A DNA stretch of 64,000 nt from contig OZ243969.1 of assembly GCA_965214675.1 (NCBI GenBank), positions 1,612,001 to 1,676,000 of the forward strand, in the 5' to 3' direction. The translations under genes were made by a program, and so were the position numbers. The notes under the pieces are model-generated. The model made no database searches, was not told the origin of the DNA, and saw only the letters and a program-made list of their open reading frames with translations. Below, piece by piece: positions 24,120 to 32,849 of this stretch; within the stretch, counting starts at the first letter, position 1; each line of letters opens with the position of its first letter. This DNA comes from WTFY01 sp965214675 (GTDB taxonomy: Bacteria > Pseudomonadota > Gammaproteobacteria > UBA4575).

Positions 24120-24159
24120 GCGACGCCCAGACCGCCTTCCTTACAGGACTGCCTGGGCT

Positions 24160-24681
24160 TCAGGGCAGGATCTCGATCGGCGTACCATCGTCTACTGCCT
24201 CCCAGATTTCCAGCATGTCCGCATCGCGAACGGCAATACAGCCTGCCGTCCAGTCGGGCTTATCGCCAAGCATGCGGGCGCGGTCGTCTGGGTTTGCAGG
24301 TGCACCGTGAATCATGATGTCACCGCCTGGATCCTCTTCACGAAGACGTGCATTTCGCTGATCGTTCGCATTCGGGTAGGAGATGTGGATGGAACGGAAG
24401 AACCTGCTGTCGGGATTGCGCCAGTCCAGCACGTAACAGCCTTCCGGCGTGCGCATATCCCCGGCACAACGCTTGGGTCCACGTGGCCTGCGGCCCAGTG
24501 CCACCGGGTAGGTCTTCAGAAGATCAGTGCCTTGATACAGGGATAGCTGGCGCCTGGCTTTTTCGACGACGACGCGATCTGCCTTGTCCACGGATTGCGG
24601 TGAGCCAGCGGGCAGGGGACGGCACGCTGTTTCTACGGCTGGCTGCGTTTGCTTTTCACCCACTTGATGATGGGTTGCCAC
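24160..24681 (-). CDS. L,D-transpeptidase (YkuD domain)
   Basis: The 173-residue protein contains the YkuD active site: IMIHG with the His and, after a spacer, DWTAGCIAVRD with the nucleophilic Cys (HxG...SxGCxR-like; the Ser is Thr here). Such enzymes form 3-3 crosslinks or attach lipoproteins to peptidoglycan in the periplasm. No signal peptide is visible in the first 45 residues (MATHHQVGEKQTQPAVE), which is odd for a periplasmic enzyme. Its start lies 49 bp inside the upstream ParA-like gene, so the true start is uncertain. Confidence 0.8.
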   Translation of the reverse strand: MATHHQVGEKQTQPAVETACRPLPAGSPQSVDKADRVVVEKARRQLSLYQGTDLLKTYPVALGRRPRGPKRCAGDMRTPEGCYVLDWRNPDSRFFRSIHISYPNANDQRNARLREEDPGGDIMIHGAPANPDDRARMLGDKPDWTAGCIAVRDADMLEIWEAVDDGTPIEILP

Positions 24682-25271
24682 TGCTCACGATCCAGCGCGG
24701 TGGCCGCAGGAGCCATCTCGAAAATTCCGAGTCCGCGTTCCGCGGCCCGGATATAGTGCTGGCTGTCGCGCAGCATGGTCAGAAACGGGATGCGCTGCCG
24801 ACTCAGGAAGTCATCCAGTTCCCAGTAGATGTTGGTGAAATCCCTCGAGCGGTTGGCAATCAGTGCCAGCTTGGCGCGCTTTCGCTGTACCGGTGTACAG
24901 CTTCGGATCTCGGCAATAAAGTCTTTCGCCGCACGCATGTCGATCGGTGAGGGCAGGACCGGAATCAGGATGGTTTGAGCCCTGGCTACCATTTTGCTCA
25001 GCGCGCCCCCGTGCAGGCCTGCAGGGACATCCATGATTACATAGTCGGTGTTGCGACCGGGCCGTTTGAGCACTTTATCGAAGGTCGCGATACCACGAAT
25101 CGGCGCGCGTGCAGGCGGGCGGGCCCTGAGCCATTGCGTGCTTGATCCCTGGGGATCATGATCCATCAGCACGATGGACTGGCCCTGGAGTGCCAGACAG
25201 GAAGCGAGGTTGGTCGCAACAGTGGATTTACCCGAGCCGCCCTTGGAATTGATTACCATGATGTTGCGCAT
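24633..25271 (-). CDS. Orphan ParA/MinD-type ATPase
   Basis: A 212-residue deviant-Walker ATPase. The motif SKGGSGKSTVATNLA has the signature lysine, DHDPQGSST is the switch region and YVIMDVPAGL the Walker B. It lacks the N-terminal DNA-binding extension of plasmid ParA and has no ParB gene beside it, unlike the parA at 39105. Orphan proteins of this type place plasmids, carboxysomes, chemoreceptors or other cargo. Its only operon partner is the overlapping L,D-transpeptidase gene, so a cell-envelope positioning role is a guess. Confidence 0.85.
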   Translation of the reverse strand: MRNIMVINSKGGSGKSTVATNLASCLALQGQSIVLMDHDPQGSSTQWLRARPPARAPIRGIATFDKVLKRPGRNTDYVIMDVPAGLHGGALSKMVARAQTILIPVLPSPIDMRAAKDFIAEIRSCTPVQRKRAKLALIANRSRDFTNIYWELDDFLSRQRIPFLTMLRDSQHYIRAAERGLGIFEMAPAATALDREQWQPIIKWVKSKRSQP

Positions 25272-25506
25272 TGATCATCCCCTCCCCGTGTGAATCCCGT
25301 CATTCTAACGTCTTGAATCTGTACCTGCTCGGAAATTGACCCGACCTGCAGACTTTTAGCAAAACAGGCGTGGATTAGCAAACCTGCACCGTCCATTGGC
25401 CTGCGGGCGACCAGACAACATCAAGCCCAGCGCGCACGCTGCCCTTTCTTTCCCGTTTACGAATTTTTAAAGGATTTAATAAATTATAGCGACAAGATCG
25501 TTCGTT

Positions 25507-26274
25507 TTAGCCTTCAAACTCGGCCACGACCGGCGCATGGTCCGACGGACGTTCGTTGGCTCGAGGGCCCTTGTCGATGGTGCTGAAACTGCACGAGGCC
25601 GCCAGCGCCGTGCTCGCCAGGATCAGGTCGATGCGCAAGCCCAGATTGCGGCGAAATCCGGCTGCACGGTAATCCCACCAGCTGAAGCTGTTCTCCTCCT
25701 GTTCGAACAGGCGAAACGTATCGACGAAGCCGAGGTCGAGCATTGTCTTCAGCGCGGCGCGTTCGCGCTCGCTGCACAGGATGGAGCCTTCCCAGGCTTT
25801 CGGGTCATGCACATCGGCATCTTCCGGGGCAATATTGAAGTCGCCGAGCACCACGTAGCGCGGGTGGCGCTGCACGTCCGCACCCAAGAACTCGGTCACC
25901 TTTTGCAGCCAGTCCAGCTTATAGGCGTATTTCTCGGAGCCCACCTGCGAGCCGTTGACGACGTACAGATTAAGCACCCGCACATCCCCGATGGTGGCCG
26001 CCAGGATGCGGCGCTGGGGATCGTCCAGGCCTTCGATTCCCGCCTGCACCTCGCTTGCGGGCTCACGGCTCAGCACGGCTACGCCGTTGTAGGTTTTCTG
26101 ACCGGAGTACTCGACGTGGTAGCCGGCCTCACGTATCTCCTGTTCCGGGAACTCCTCATCGACGAGCTTGGTCTCCTGCAGGGCCAGCACATCGACAGGA
26201 TTGTCCTGCAGCCAGTCCAGCACCTGGGGCAGGCGTACGCGCAGCGAATTGACATTCCACGATGCAATCTTCAT
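25507..26274 (-). CDS. xthA: Exodeoxyribonuclease III
   Basis: XthA is the AP endonuclease and 3'-5' exonuclease of base-excision repair. The 255-residue protein retains the metal and catalytic residues: NVNSLR, LQETKL, GDFNIAPED, GLRIDLIL and PSDHAPV. It lies upstream of and in the same direction as gyrB, with 89 bp between gyrB's stop-side end and its own start. It is only distantly related to the homologue at 22006-22782. Confidence 0.93.
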   Translation of the reverse strand: MKIASWNVNSLRVRLPQVLDWLQDNPVDVLALQETKLVDEEFPEQEIREAGYHVEYSGQKTYNGVAVLSREPASEVQAGIEGLDDPQRRILAATIGDVRVLNLYVVNGSQVGSEKYAYKLDWLQKVTEFLGADVQRHPRYVVLGDFNIAPEDADVHDPKAWEGSILCSERERAALKTMLDLGFVDTFRLFEQEENSFSWWDYRAAGFRRNLGLRIDLILASTALAASCSFSTIDKGPRANERPSDHAPVVAEFEG

Positions 26275-26363
26275 CTTGGCCTGCGGCTCAAAACCACCCT
26301 CTGAATGACTATAACCTATTGATAATATGAACTATTTTAGCCGAGTGGCCAGGGGCGCGCCTC

Positions 26364-28769
26364 TCAGATATCGATATTGACGGCCGTCAGGGCGTTCTGC
26401 TCGATGAATTCACGCCGTGGCACGACGTCATCCCCCATCAGTGTGGTGAACACCTCGTCGGCGGCAATGGCATCCTCGATATTGATCTGCGTCAGGCGGC
26501 GCGAGTCCGGATCCATGGTGGTGTCCCACAACTGATCGGGATTCATCTCCCCCAGTCCCTTGTAGCGCTGGATGGTCAGCCCGCGCTTGGCCTCGGCCAT
26601 CAACCAGTCCATGACCTCGAGGAAGTCCTGGCTCTTGTGCGTGCGTTCCCCGCGCTTCACGCAGGCGCCCTTCTCCAGCAACCCTTCCAGTTGCCCGGCG
26701 AATCGCGCCAGCAGGCGAAAGTCGGCCGACAGGAAAAAGTCCTCGCCATAAACATCGTCCCAGGCCTGTCCGTGGACCCACTTGATCATGGTCAGCGGCC
26801 AGGCCGACTCGCTTGAGCGCTTGGCCTCGAACTGGGTGCCCGCGCTCTGGTTCAGGTTAAGCTGTCCGGCCAGTATCTCGAACCACTCCGACAGGGCCTG
26901 CGGGATGCGCCCGTTCTCGTATGCCGGCTCTTTCGGGGCGGGCGTGCGCAACATCTGCATCAGCACGGCCTGCTCGTGGCTGCGCGCCAGGCGCTGCACC
27001 GTGGACATGGCCACGAAATAGTCCTTGCTCAGGGTTTCGAGCGCCTGTTCAGAGATGGCGGGGGCCGTGGCGTTCACATGCAAGGCGGCGCCGTCCAGTG
27101 CCATTTGCAGCAGGTGGCTGTTGAGCTCGGCATCGTCCTTGAGGTATTGCTCCTGCTTGCCTTTTTTCACCTTGTAGAGCGGGGGCTGGCCGATGTAGAT
27201 GTGACCGCGTTCGACCAGCGCCGACATTTTCCGGTAGAAGAACGTCAGCAGGAGCGTGCGGATGTGCGAGCCGTCCACATCGGCATCCGTCATGATGATG
27301 ATACGGTGATAGCGCAGCTTGTCCGGATCAAATTCCTCCGGCCCGATGCCACAGCCTAGCGCCGTAATCAGGGTGCCCACCTCCACCGAGGAGAGCATCT
27401 TGTCAAATCGCGCCCGCTCCACGTTCAGAATCTTGCCCTTCAGCGGCAGCACGGCCTGGATGTGGCGGTCGCGTCCCTGCTTGGCCGAACCACCGGCCGA
27501 ATCCCCTTCCACCAGGAACAGTTCACACAGGGCCGGGTCCTTTTCCTGGCAGTCCGCCAGCTTGCCCGGCAGGCCGGCAACTTCCAGCGCGCTCTTGCGC
27601 CGCGTCATTTCACGGGCCTTGCGGGCGGCCTCGCGGGCGCGCACGGCCTCCACGATCTTGCCGACGATGGCCTTGGCCTCGACCGGGTTCTCCATCAGGA
27701 AATCGTGCAGGTGCTCGGACAGGGTCGACAGGACGACGCCCTGGACCTCGGAGGAGACCAGCTTGTCCTTGGTCTGGGAAGAAAACTTGGGGTCCGGCAG
27801 CTTGACCGAGAGCACGGCGGTGAGGCCCTCGCGCACGTCATCCCCGGTGGTGGTGATCTTGTACTTCTTGGCCAGGCCCTGCTTCTCGATGAACTGGTTC
27901 AGCGTTCGGGTCAGGGCGCTGCGCAGTCCGGCCAGGTGCGTGCCGCCGTCACGCTGCGGGATGTTGTTGGTAAAGCAGAAGATGCTCTCCTGGTATGAGT
28001 CATTCCACTGCAGGGCCGCCTCAACACCCGTATCCCCCTGGTGGGTATTGAAGTAGATGACGTTCTCGTGCAACGGATTTTTCTTGGCGTTAAGATGCTT
28101 CACGAACGCCCGGATACCGCCATCATATTGAAAAGTATCGCTTTTTCCCGAACATTCATCCTTGAGGATGATGCAGACCCCGGAGTTCAGAAACGACAGC
28201 TCGCGCAGTCTTTTGGCCAGCACGTCGTAATGGAACTGCGTGTCACTGAAGATGTCCGGGTTGGGCGTGAACTGGATGATGGTGCCGGTCTTGTCGGTTT
28301 CGGCAAGCTTTCGAAGCGGATACTGCGGCTCCCCGCAGGCATACTCCTGCTGGTACCCGAAACCGCCCCGGTTGACCCGCAACAGCAGCTGCGAGGACAG
28401 GGCATTGACCACGGACACGCCCACACCATGCAGTCCTCCGGAGACCTTGTAGGAATTGTCATCGAATTTGCCGCCGGCATGCAGCACCGTCATGATCACT
28501 TCCGCGGCCGAGCGGTTCTCTTCGGCGTGCACGTCCACCGGGATGCCGCGGCCATTGTCCGATACGGTGACGGAGCCATCGGAATGGATGCTGACCTGTA
28601 TTTCAGTGCAATGCCCGGCCAGGGTTTCATCGATCGAGTTGTCCACGACCTCGAACACCATGTGATGCAGGCCGGTGCCGTCATCGGTATCCCCGATGTA
28701 CATGCCCGGGCGTTTGCGAACGGCTTCGAGGCCTTTCAGGACCTTGATATTGGTGGAGTCGTATGCCAT
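26364..28769 (-). CDS. gyrB: DNA gyrase subunit B
   Basis: GyrB supplies the ATPase of DNA gyrase, which introduces negative supercoils. The ATG of MAYDSTNIKVLKGLEAVRKR gives 801 residues, as in gammaproteobacteria; longer in-frame extensions run into recF and are not conserved. The GHKL ATPase shows VVDNSIDE, SDNGRGIP and GGLHGVGVSVVNALS. The TOPRIM domain shows LVEGDSAGGSAKQGRDR and DADVDGSHIR. QRYKGLGEMNP is near the C-terminus. It is the last gene of the dnaA-dnaN-recF-gyrB order. Confidence 0.97.
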   Translation of the reverse strand: MAYDSTNIKVLKGLEAVRKRPGMYIGDTDDGTGLHHMVFEVVDNSIDETLAGHCTEIQVSIHSDGSVTVSDNGRGIPVDVHAEENRSAAEVIMTVLHAGGKFDDNSYKVSGGLHGVGVSVVNALSSQLLLRVNRGGFGYQQEYACGEPQYPLRKLAETDKTGTIIQFTPNPDIFSDTQFHYDVLAKRLRELSFLNSGVCIILKDECSGKSDTFQYDGGIRAFVKHLNAKKNPLHENVIYFNTHQGDTGVEAALQWNDSYQESIFCFTNNIPQRDGGTHLAGLRSALTRTLNQFIEKQGLAKKYKITTTGDDVREGLTAVLSVKLPDPKFSSQTKDKLVSSEVQGVVLSTLSEHLHDFLMENPVEAKAIVGKIVEAVRAREAARKAREMTRRKSALEVAGLPGKLADCQEKDPALCELFLVEGDSAGGSAKQGRDRHIQAVLPLKGKILNVERARFDKMLSSVEVGTLITALGCGIGPEEFDPDKLRYHRIIIMTDADVDGSHIRTLLLTFFYRKMSALVERGHIYIGQPPLYKVKKGKQEQYLKDDAELNSHLLQMALDGAALHVNATAPAISEQALETLSKDYFVAMSTVQRLARSHEQAVLMQMLRTPAPKEPAYENGRIPQALSEWFEILAGQLNLNQSAGTQFEAKRSSESAWPLTMIKWVHGQAWDDVYGEDFFLSADFRLLARFAGQLEGLLEKGACVKRGERTHKSQDFLEVMDWLMAEAKRGLTIQRYKGLGEMNPDQLWDTTMDPDSRRLTQINIEDAIAADEVFTTLMGDDVVPRREFIEQNALTAVNIDI

Positions 28770-28813
28770 GGGAGATCCGTCTGCTGTAAGTGATTCCCGA
28801 TTATACCAGTGCT

Positions 28814-29893
28814 TCAGCCCGAGAGCTTGCATGATCCCTGTTTCACGTGAAACACGCGCACCTGTTCCCAGGCCTGCAGGTCCACTGCCTCCGGCGCAAG
28901 CGAGGTGACGAACGCCTGGCAGCCCAGCGCTCCCACGGCCTGGATCAGGGCCCCGGCATGCTCCACATCCAGCTCGGCGCCGATGTCGTCCAGCAATACG
29001 GCGCATCGGCGGCGGGTATAGGCCTGCAGATGCGCGACCTGCGCCAGCAGCAGGCTCACCGCGATCAGTTTCTGCTGGCCCCGGGAAGCCACCTGCGCGG
29101 CGGGCCGTCCATTCAGGGACAGGACCAGGTCCGCACGGTGGGGCCCCCACTGGGTGACCAGGGTCCGTCGCTCGCGCGCCCTGGCCTGTTCCAGCGCCGC
29201 CTCAAGGGTCTCGGTTTCCGCCGGCCAGCCGCGCACATAGCGCAGCGAGGAATCCACTTCTGGCAATAACTTGCGTATAAATGTGTCGAAAATAGGCTGA
29301 ATTTCCTTGATAATCTCTGATCTTGCATTGTTTACACGTTCACCCGCGAGTGCGGTCTTTCGTGTCCATGCGCGCAGTTCCCCGGCAGAGCCCCGCTTTC
29401 TAAGGGCCTGGTTGCGTTGGCGCAGGCCGCGGCTGTAGTCCCGCCAGGCGGGCAGAAACTCCGGTTTCACGTGAAACGCGGACCAGTCCACGAAATTCCT
29501 CCGGTACCGTGCCCCGCCCTGGACCAGCCGGTGACTGTCCGGATGCAGCGCCACGACCGGCAGGCGCGTGGCATGCCCGGACTGGGTCGCGACCTTTTCC
29601 TGGTTGCAGTGCAGCAGGCGGCGCTGGGCGCTTTTCTCGATGCCCAGGTGCGTACTCACCTGCGCCTCCCGGACCCGGCCGCTCACGGTCAGCGTTTGCG
29701 CGCCCTTGCGCAGCAGGGCATCAAGGCGGCGGCTGCGAAAGCTGCGCCCGCGGCTCAGAAAGTCAATGGATTCAAGGATGCTGGTCTTGCCCGCGCCATT
29801 CTGGCCCCAGAACAGGGTGGCCTGCGGGCTTGGCTCGATCTCCAGTTGTTCGATCAGCCTGAAATTGCGGGCAGTCAGGCGAGTCAGTACCAA
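28814..29893 (-). CDS. recF: DNA replication and repair protein RecF
   Basis: RecF helps load RecA at gaps with RecO and RecR. The Walker A is WGQNGAGKTS, the ABC-like signature region is near SRGQQKLIAVSLLLAQ and the Walker B is VLLDDIGAELD. The start is a TTG just 19 bp after dnaN, consistent with coupling. The length of 359 is normal. Two parS-like palindromes lie within its coding sequence, one near each end. Confidence 0.95.
   Translation of the reverse strand: MVLTRLTARNFRLIEQLEIEPSPQATLFWGQNGAGKTSILESIDFLSRGRSFRSRRLDALLRKGAQTLTVSGRVREAQVSTHLGIEKSAQRRLLHCNQEKVATQSGHATRLPVVALHPDSHRLVQGGARYRRNFVDWSAFHVKPEFLPAWRDYSRGLRQRNQALRKRGSAGELRAWTRKTALAGERVNNARSEIIKEIQPIFDTFIRKLLPEVDSSLRYVRGWPAETETLEAALEQARARERRTLVTQWGPHRADLVLSLNGRPAAQVASRGQQKLIAVSLLLAQVAHLQAYTRRRCAVLLDDIGAELDVEHAGALIQAVGALGCQAFVTSLAPEAVDLQAWEQVRVFHVKQGSCKLSG
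28840..28855. promoter_or_regulatory. parS site 1 (ParB-binding centromere)
   Basis: TGTTTCACGTGAAACA is a perfect 16 bp palindrome identical to the bacterial parS consensus. It lies in the 3' end of recF, about 11 kb from parB. ParB should nucleate here and spread as a CTP-dependent clamp, and ParA should segregate the complex. Confidence 0.88.
29464..29477. promoter_or_regulatory. parS site 2 (14 bp core)
   Basis: GTTTCACGTGAAAC matches the parS core, with G rather than the flanking T/A at the outer positions. It is inside recF, 624 bp from the first site. The pair marks this locus as origin-proximal. Confidence 0.78.
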
Positions 29894-29912
29894 CTGCAGG
29901 ACCTGTGTACGC

Positions 29913-31013
29913 CTACAGTCGCATCGGCATGACGACGTAGCGGCTGTTGCTGTCCTCGGCGGGCAGAATCAGGACGCTGCTGTTGCCGTCGCGGATATAA
30001 AAGTCCACTGCCTCCGTCTCCAGAACGTTCAGCACATCCAGAATATACTGCACGTTGAAGCCCACTTCGTGTTTTTCGCCGCTGTACTGGATTTCAATCT
30101 CGTCTTCGGCCTGCTCCTGTTCCGGGTTCTGGGCCTGGATGACCAGGCTGTCGCTGTCCAGAATCAGGCGCACCCCCTTGTATTTTTCGTTGCACAGAAT
30201 CGCGACCCGTCCCAGGGCCTGCTTGAGCGTCTCCTTGTCCATGCGTGCGATGTCCCCTTCCTGTTCCGGCAGCACACGCTGGTACTCGGGAAACCGTCCC
30301 TCGATCAGCTTCGAGGTCATCTGCAGCCCGGTGATGCTTACCTGGACATGGTTTTTTCCCAAAGACAGCGTGATGGGAGCCTCATCGTCGACCAGCAGGC
30401 GCTGCAACTCCTGAACCCCCTTGCGCGGCACGATGATCCGCCGGTCATCTTCCACCTCGCTGCTGTGTGCAATCTGTGAAAAGGCCAGGCGGTGACCATC
30501 GGTCGCCACGGTCCGGGTCTGCTTCGCGTCGATTTCAAGCAACAGCCCGTTCAGGTAGTAGCGCACGTCCTGTTGGGCCATGGCAAAGGAAGAGCGATCG
30601 ATCAGTCCCCGGAATTCACCCTGGGTGAGCGTCACCCGGTCATCGAGTTCCACTTCGTGAATCCTTGGAAAGTCCTCGACCGGCACGCTGCCCAGGGTAA
30701 AGCGGCTGCGACCGGAGCGCACCTTGACCTTGCCATCGCTCGCACTGATTTCAATGATCGCACCGCCCGGCACGGACTGGCAGATTTCAAGCAGCTTGCG
30801 TGCCGGCAGCGTGGTGCTGCCTCCCTCGGCCAGTTCAATGTCCAGATGGGCCACCAGCTCGATCTCAAGGTCCGTGGCCGTGAAGGAAAGACCGCCCTGT
30901 TCGGCGCTCAGTAGCACGTGGCCCAGTGCGGGAATCGTCTGCTGACGTTCTACGGCGCCGATGACCTGGCGAAGGGGCTTGAGGAGATCCTCACGTGCGA
31001 TAGATAACTGCAT
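29913..31013 (-). CDS. dnaN: DNA polymerase III beta sliding clamp
   Basis: The 366-residue clamp encircles DNA and tethers the replicase and repair factors. The N-terminus LSIAREDLLKPLRQVIGAVE and the C-terminal YVVMPMRL (family ending VMPMRL) are both typical. Three repeated clamp domains of about 120 residues fit the length. It lies between dnaA and recF, with about 200 bp of AT-rich DNA separating it from dnaA. Confidence 0.97.
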   Translation of the reverse strand: MQLSIAREDLLKPLRQVIGAVERQQTIPALGHVLLSAEQGGLSFTATDLEIELVAHLDIELAEGGSTTLPARKLLEICQSVPGGAIIEISASDGKVKVRSGRSRFTLGSVPVEDFPRIHEVELDDRVTLTQGEFRGLIDRSSFAMAQQDVRYYLNGLLLEIDAKQTRTVATDGHRLAFSQIAHSSEVEDDRRIIVPRKGVQELQRLLVDDEAPITLSLGKNHVQVSITGLQMTSKLIEGRFPEYQRVLPEQEGDIARMDKETLKQALGRVAILCNEKYKGVRLILDSDSLVIQAQNPEQEQAEDEIEIQYSGEKHEVGFNVQYILDVLNVLETEAVDFYIRDGNSSVLILPAEDSNSRYVVMPMRL

Positions 31014-31210
31014 AATATATAAAAGTAATAGCTGTGATAGAGGCGATTAATTTCTGTGGATTAGTCTAATAAAATTAATTAAATCAGTTAATTACGTGTA
31101 TCTAGTGTGCGCATAACCGGTGCGGGCCCTGATGCCTTTAGAGTATGTCCGGTAGATAAGCCAGCCCCGGAAAAGTTGTACCGATTGTAACACCATCTAT
31201 CCACAGGCTA
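31014..31210. other. dnaA-dnaN intergenic region, origin candidate
   Basis: The 197 bp gap contains an AT-rich block at about 31047-31100, suitable for duplex unwinding. Two near-consensus DnaA boxes are visible, each one mismatch from TTATCCACA: TGTGGATTA (31055-31063, reverse of TAATCCACA) and CTATCCACA (31197-31205). It could be part of oriC, or carry the dnaN promoter with DnaA-responsive boxes. Too few perfect boxes are seen to be sure. Confidence 0.45.
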
Positions 31211-32524
31211 TCAACTGCTCAGGTTGCGCAACAGGTTGATGTAGTCATTGTTGATCTGTGTGTCGCTCTCGCGCAGTTCTGCAATTCGCCTGCAGGCATG
31301 CAGGACGGTGGTATGGTCGCGCCCGCCGAAGGCACTGCCGATTTCAGGCAGGCTGTGGTTGGTCAGTTCCTTGGCCAGCGCCATGGCGATCTGCCGGGGC
31401 CGGGTGACGGAGCGGGTGCGCCGCGCAGAATGCAGGTCGGAGACGCGGATGCGGCAGTATTCAGCGACTGTTTTCTGGATATTGTCCAGTGTCACCATCT
31501 TGTCCTGCGAGATCAGCAGGTCCTGCAGGGCATCCTTGGCGAATTCAAGCGTGATGGCGGAGCCGGTGAACTGGGCATTGGCAACGACCCTGCGCAGCGC
31601 CCCCTCGAGTTCGCGGATGTTGGAGCGGATGCGCCGGCCAATGAAGAAAGCCACCTCGCTCGGCAGCTTGACGTTCAGCAGTTCAGCCTTGTTCTGTACG
31701 ATGGCAACGCGGGTTTCCAGTTCGGGCGGCTCGATCGCCTGCGTCAGGCCCCAGCTGAAGCGCGAACGCAGGCGCTCTTCCAGGCCCTCGACGTCCTTGG
31801 GATAGCGGTCACAGGTGAGAATCACCTGGCGCTGGCCTTCCAGAAGGGAGTTGAAGGTATGGAAGAATTCTTCCTGGGAACGCTCCTTGCGGGCAAAAAA
31901 CTGGATGTCGTCGATCAGCAGCGTCTCGATGGAACGGTAGCGCTGCTTGAACTCGCTCATGGTGTTGTGCTGCAGGGCCTTGATCATGTCCGCCACGAAC
32001 CGCTCGGAGTGCAGGTAGGTGACCTTGGCCGAGGGATTGTCGACCAGGATCTGGTTGCCAATGGCATGCAGCAGGTGGGTCTTGCCCAGTCCCACGCCGC
32101 CGTAGATCAGCAGCGGGTTGTAGGTTCCGCCGGGGTGTTTTGCAACCTGCAGGGCTGCAGCCCGGGGCAGCTGGTTCGACTTGCCTTCCACGAAGGTCTT
32201 GAAGGTAAAGTTGGGATTGAGGTTGTGATAGAACGGCTTGGACTCCTGGCCGGGTACGGCGGAAGCCTCGGCAAGCACCTCGTGGCTGCCGATTTCAAGC
32301 GAGACCGGCGGGGCTAAATCCGTCGTGTCGGCACCCAGCAGTTCGCTGATGCGCTCCATGAAATGGTCCTGCACCCGGTCTCGAACGAAGCGGTTGGGGG
32401 CCAGCAAGACGAGCCCGCCATTTTGCTCGATCGCGTGCAGGGGTCGGATCCAGGTATTCAGTTGCTGTTCGCTCAGCTCAGACTCAAGCTGGTGTACACA
32501 TGAATTCCAGAGGGCACTCGTCAT
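31211..32524 (-). CDS. dnaA: Chromosomal replication initiator DnaA
   Basis: DnaA binds oriC boxes and opens the duplex. The 437-residue protein has the N-terminal DnaB-interaction domain (QLNTWIRPL), a variable linker, the AAA+ domain with GGVGLGKTHLLHAIGN and LLIDDIQFF, and the C-terminal HTH with the signature GGRDHTTVLHACRRI. The ATG start has normal N-terminal sequence. It is divergent from rpmH, and near-consensus DnaA boxes lie on both sides of the gene. Confidence 0.97.
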   Translation of the reverse strand: MTSALWNSCVHQLESELSEQQLNTWIRPLHAIEQNGGLVLLAPNRFVRDRVQDHFMERISELLGADTTDLAPPVSLEIGSHEVLAEASAVPGQESKPFYHNLNPNFTFKTFVEGKSNQLPRAAALQVAKHPGGTYNPLLIYGGVGLGKTHLLHAIGNQILVDNPSAKVTYLHSERFVADMIKALQHNTMSEFKQRYRSIETLLIDDIQFFARKERSQEEFFHTFNSLLEGQRQVILTCDRYPKDVEGLEERLRSRFSWGLTQAIEPPELETRVAIVQNKAELLNVKLPSEVAFFIGRRIRSNIRELEGALRRVVANAQFTGSAITLEFAKDALQDLLISQDKMVTLDNIQKTVAEYCRIRVSDLHSARRTRSVTRPRQIAMALAKELTNHSLPEIGSAFGGRDHTTVLHACRRIAELRESDTQINNDYINLLRNLSS

Positions 32525-32710
32525 GTGTGAAACTTCGGGATGATTTTATTTGTTATTGTAAGAAATCCGAGGGTCCAGTCTATCGAGGAATTGGGCAGTA
32601 ATCCACACTTTCATGGCCAATAATAAGCGTTGACAAATGCGACTTGCGGGATTATTTTTGCGCTTCTTGATGGGTTCCCGACCCAAGGAATTGAAAAATA
32701 GAAACAAGCT
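32525..32710. other. dnaA-rpmH divergent region, origin candidate
   Basis: In Pseudomonas oriC lies between dnaA and rpmH, and this 186 bp interval is its equivalent. It holds AT-rich tracts (around 32541-32570 and 32650-32665), one near-consensus DnaA box TAATCCACA (32599-32607), and the rpmH promoter. It is short for a complete oriC of that type, so the origin may be split across dnaA or centred on the dnaN side. Confidence 0.4.
32630..32658 (+). promoter_or_regulatory. rpmH operon promoter
   Basis: A perfect -35 TTGACA (32630-32635), a 17 bp spacer and a -10 TATTTT (32653-32658) lie about 50 bp before rpmH. Strength and position suit the ribosomal protein operon rpmH-rnpA-yidD-yidC. Confidence 0.7.
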
Positions 32711-32845
32711 ATGAAACGAACCTACCAACCCAGCAACCTGAAACGTGCGCGTACCCACGGATTCAGAGCCCGAATGAGAACCAAGAGTGGTCGTGCCGTC
32801 ATCAGTGCCCGACGGGCCAAGGGACGCATGCGCTTGACTCCATAG
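32711..32845 (+). CDS. rpmH: 50S ribosomal protein L34
   Basis: A 44-residue, Arg/Lys-rich ribosomal protein: MKRTYQPSNLKRARTHGF at the N-terminus and GRAVISARRAKGRMRLTP at the C-terminus match L34 throughout. It is too short for many gene finders. It opens the conserved rpmH-rnpA-yidD-yidC operon; rnpA begins four bases after its stop. Confidence 0.97.
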   Translation: MKRTYQPSNLKRARTHGFRARMRTKSGRAVISARRAKGRMRLTP

Positions 32846-32849
32846 TTTT

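Noticed and set aside
28770..29150. In-frame N-terminal extension of gyrB
   Set aside because: It is low-complexity, overlaps recF, and the conserved GyrB N-terminus starts at 28769.
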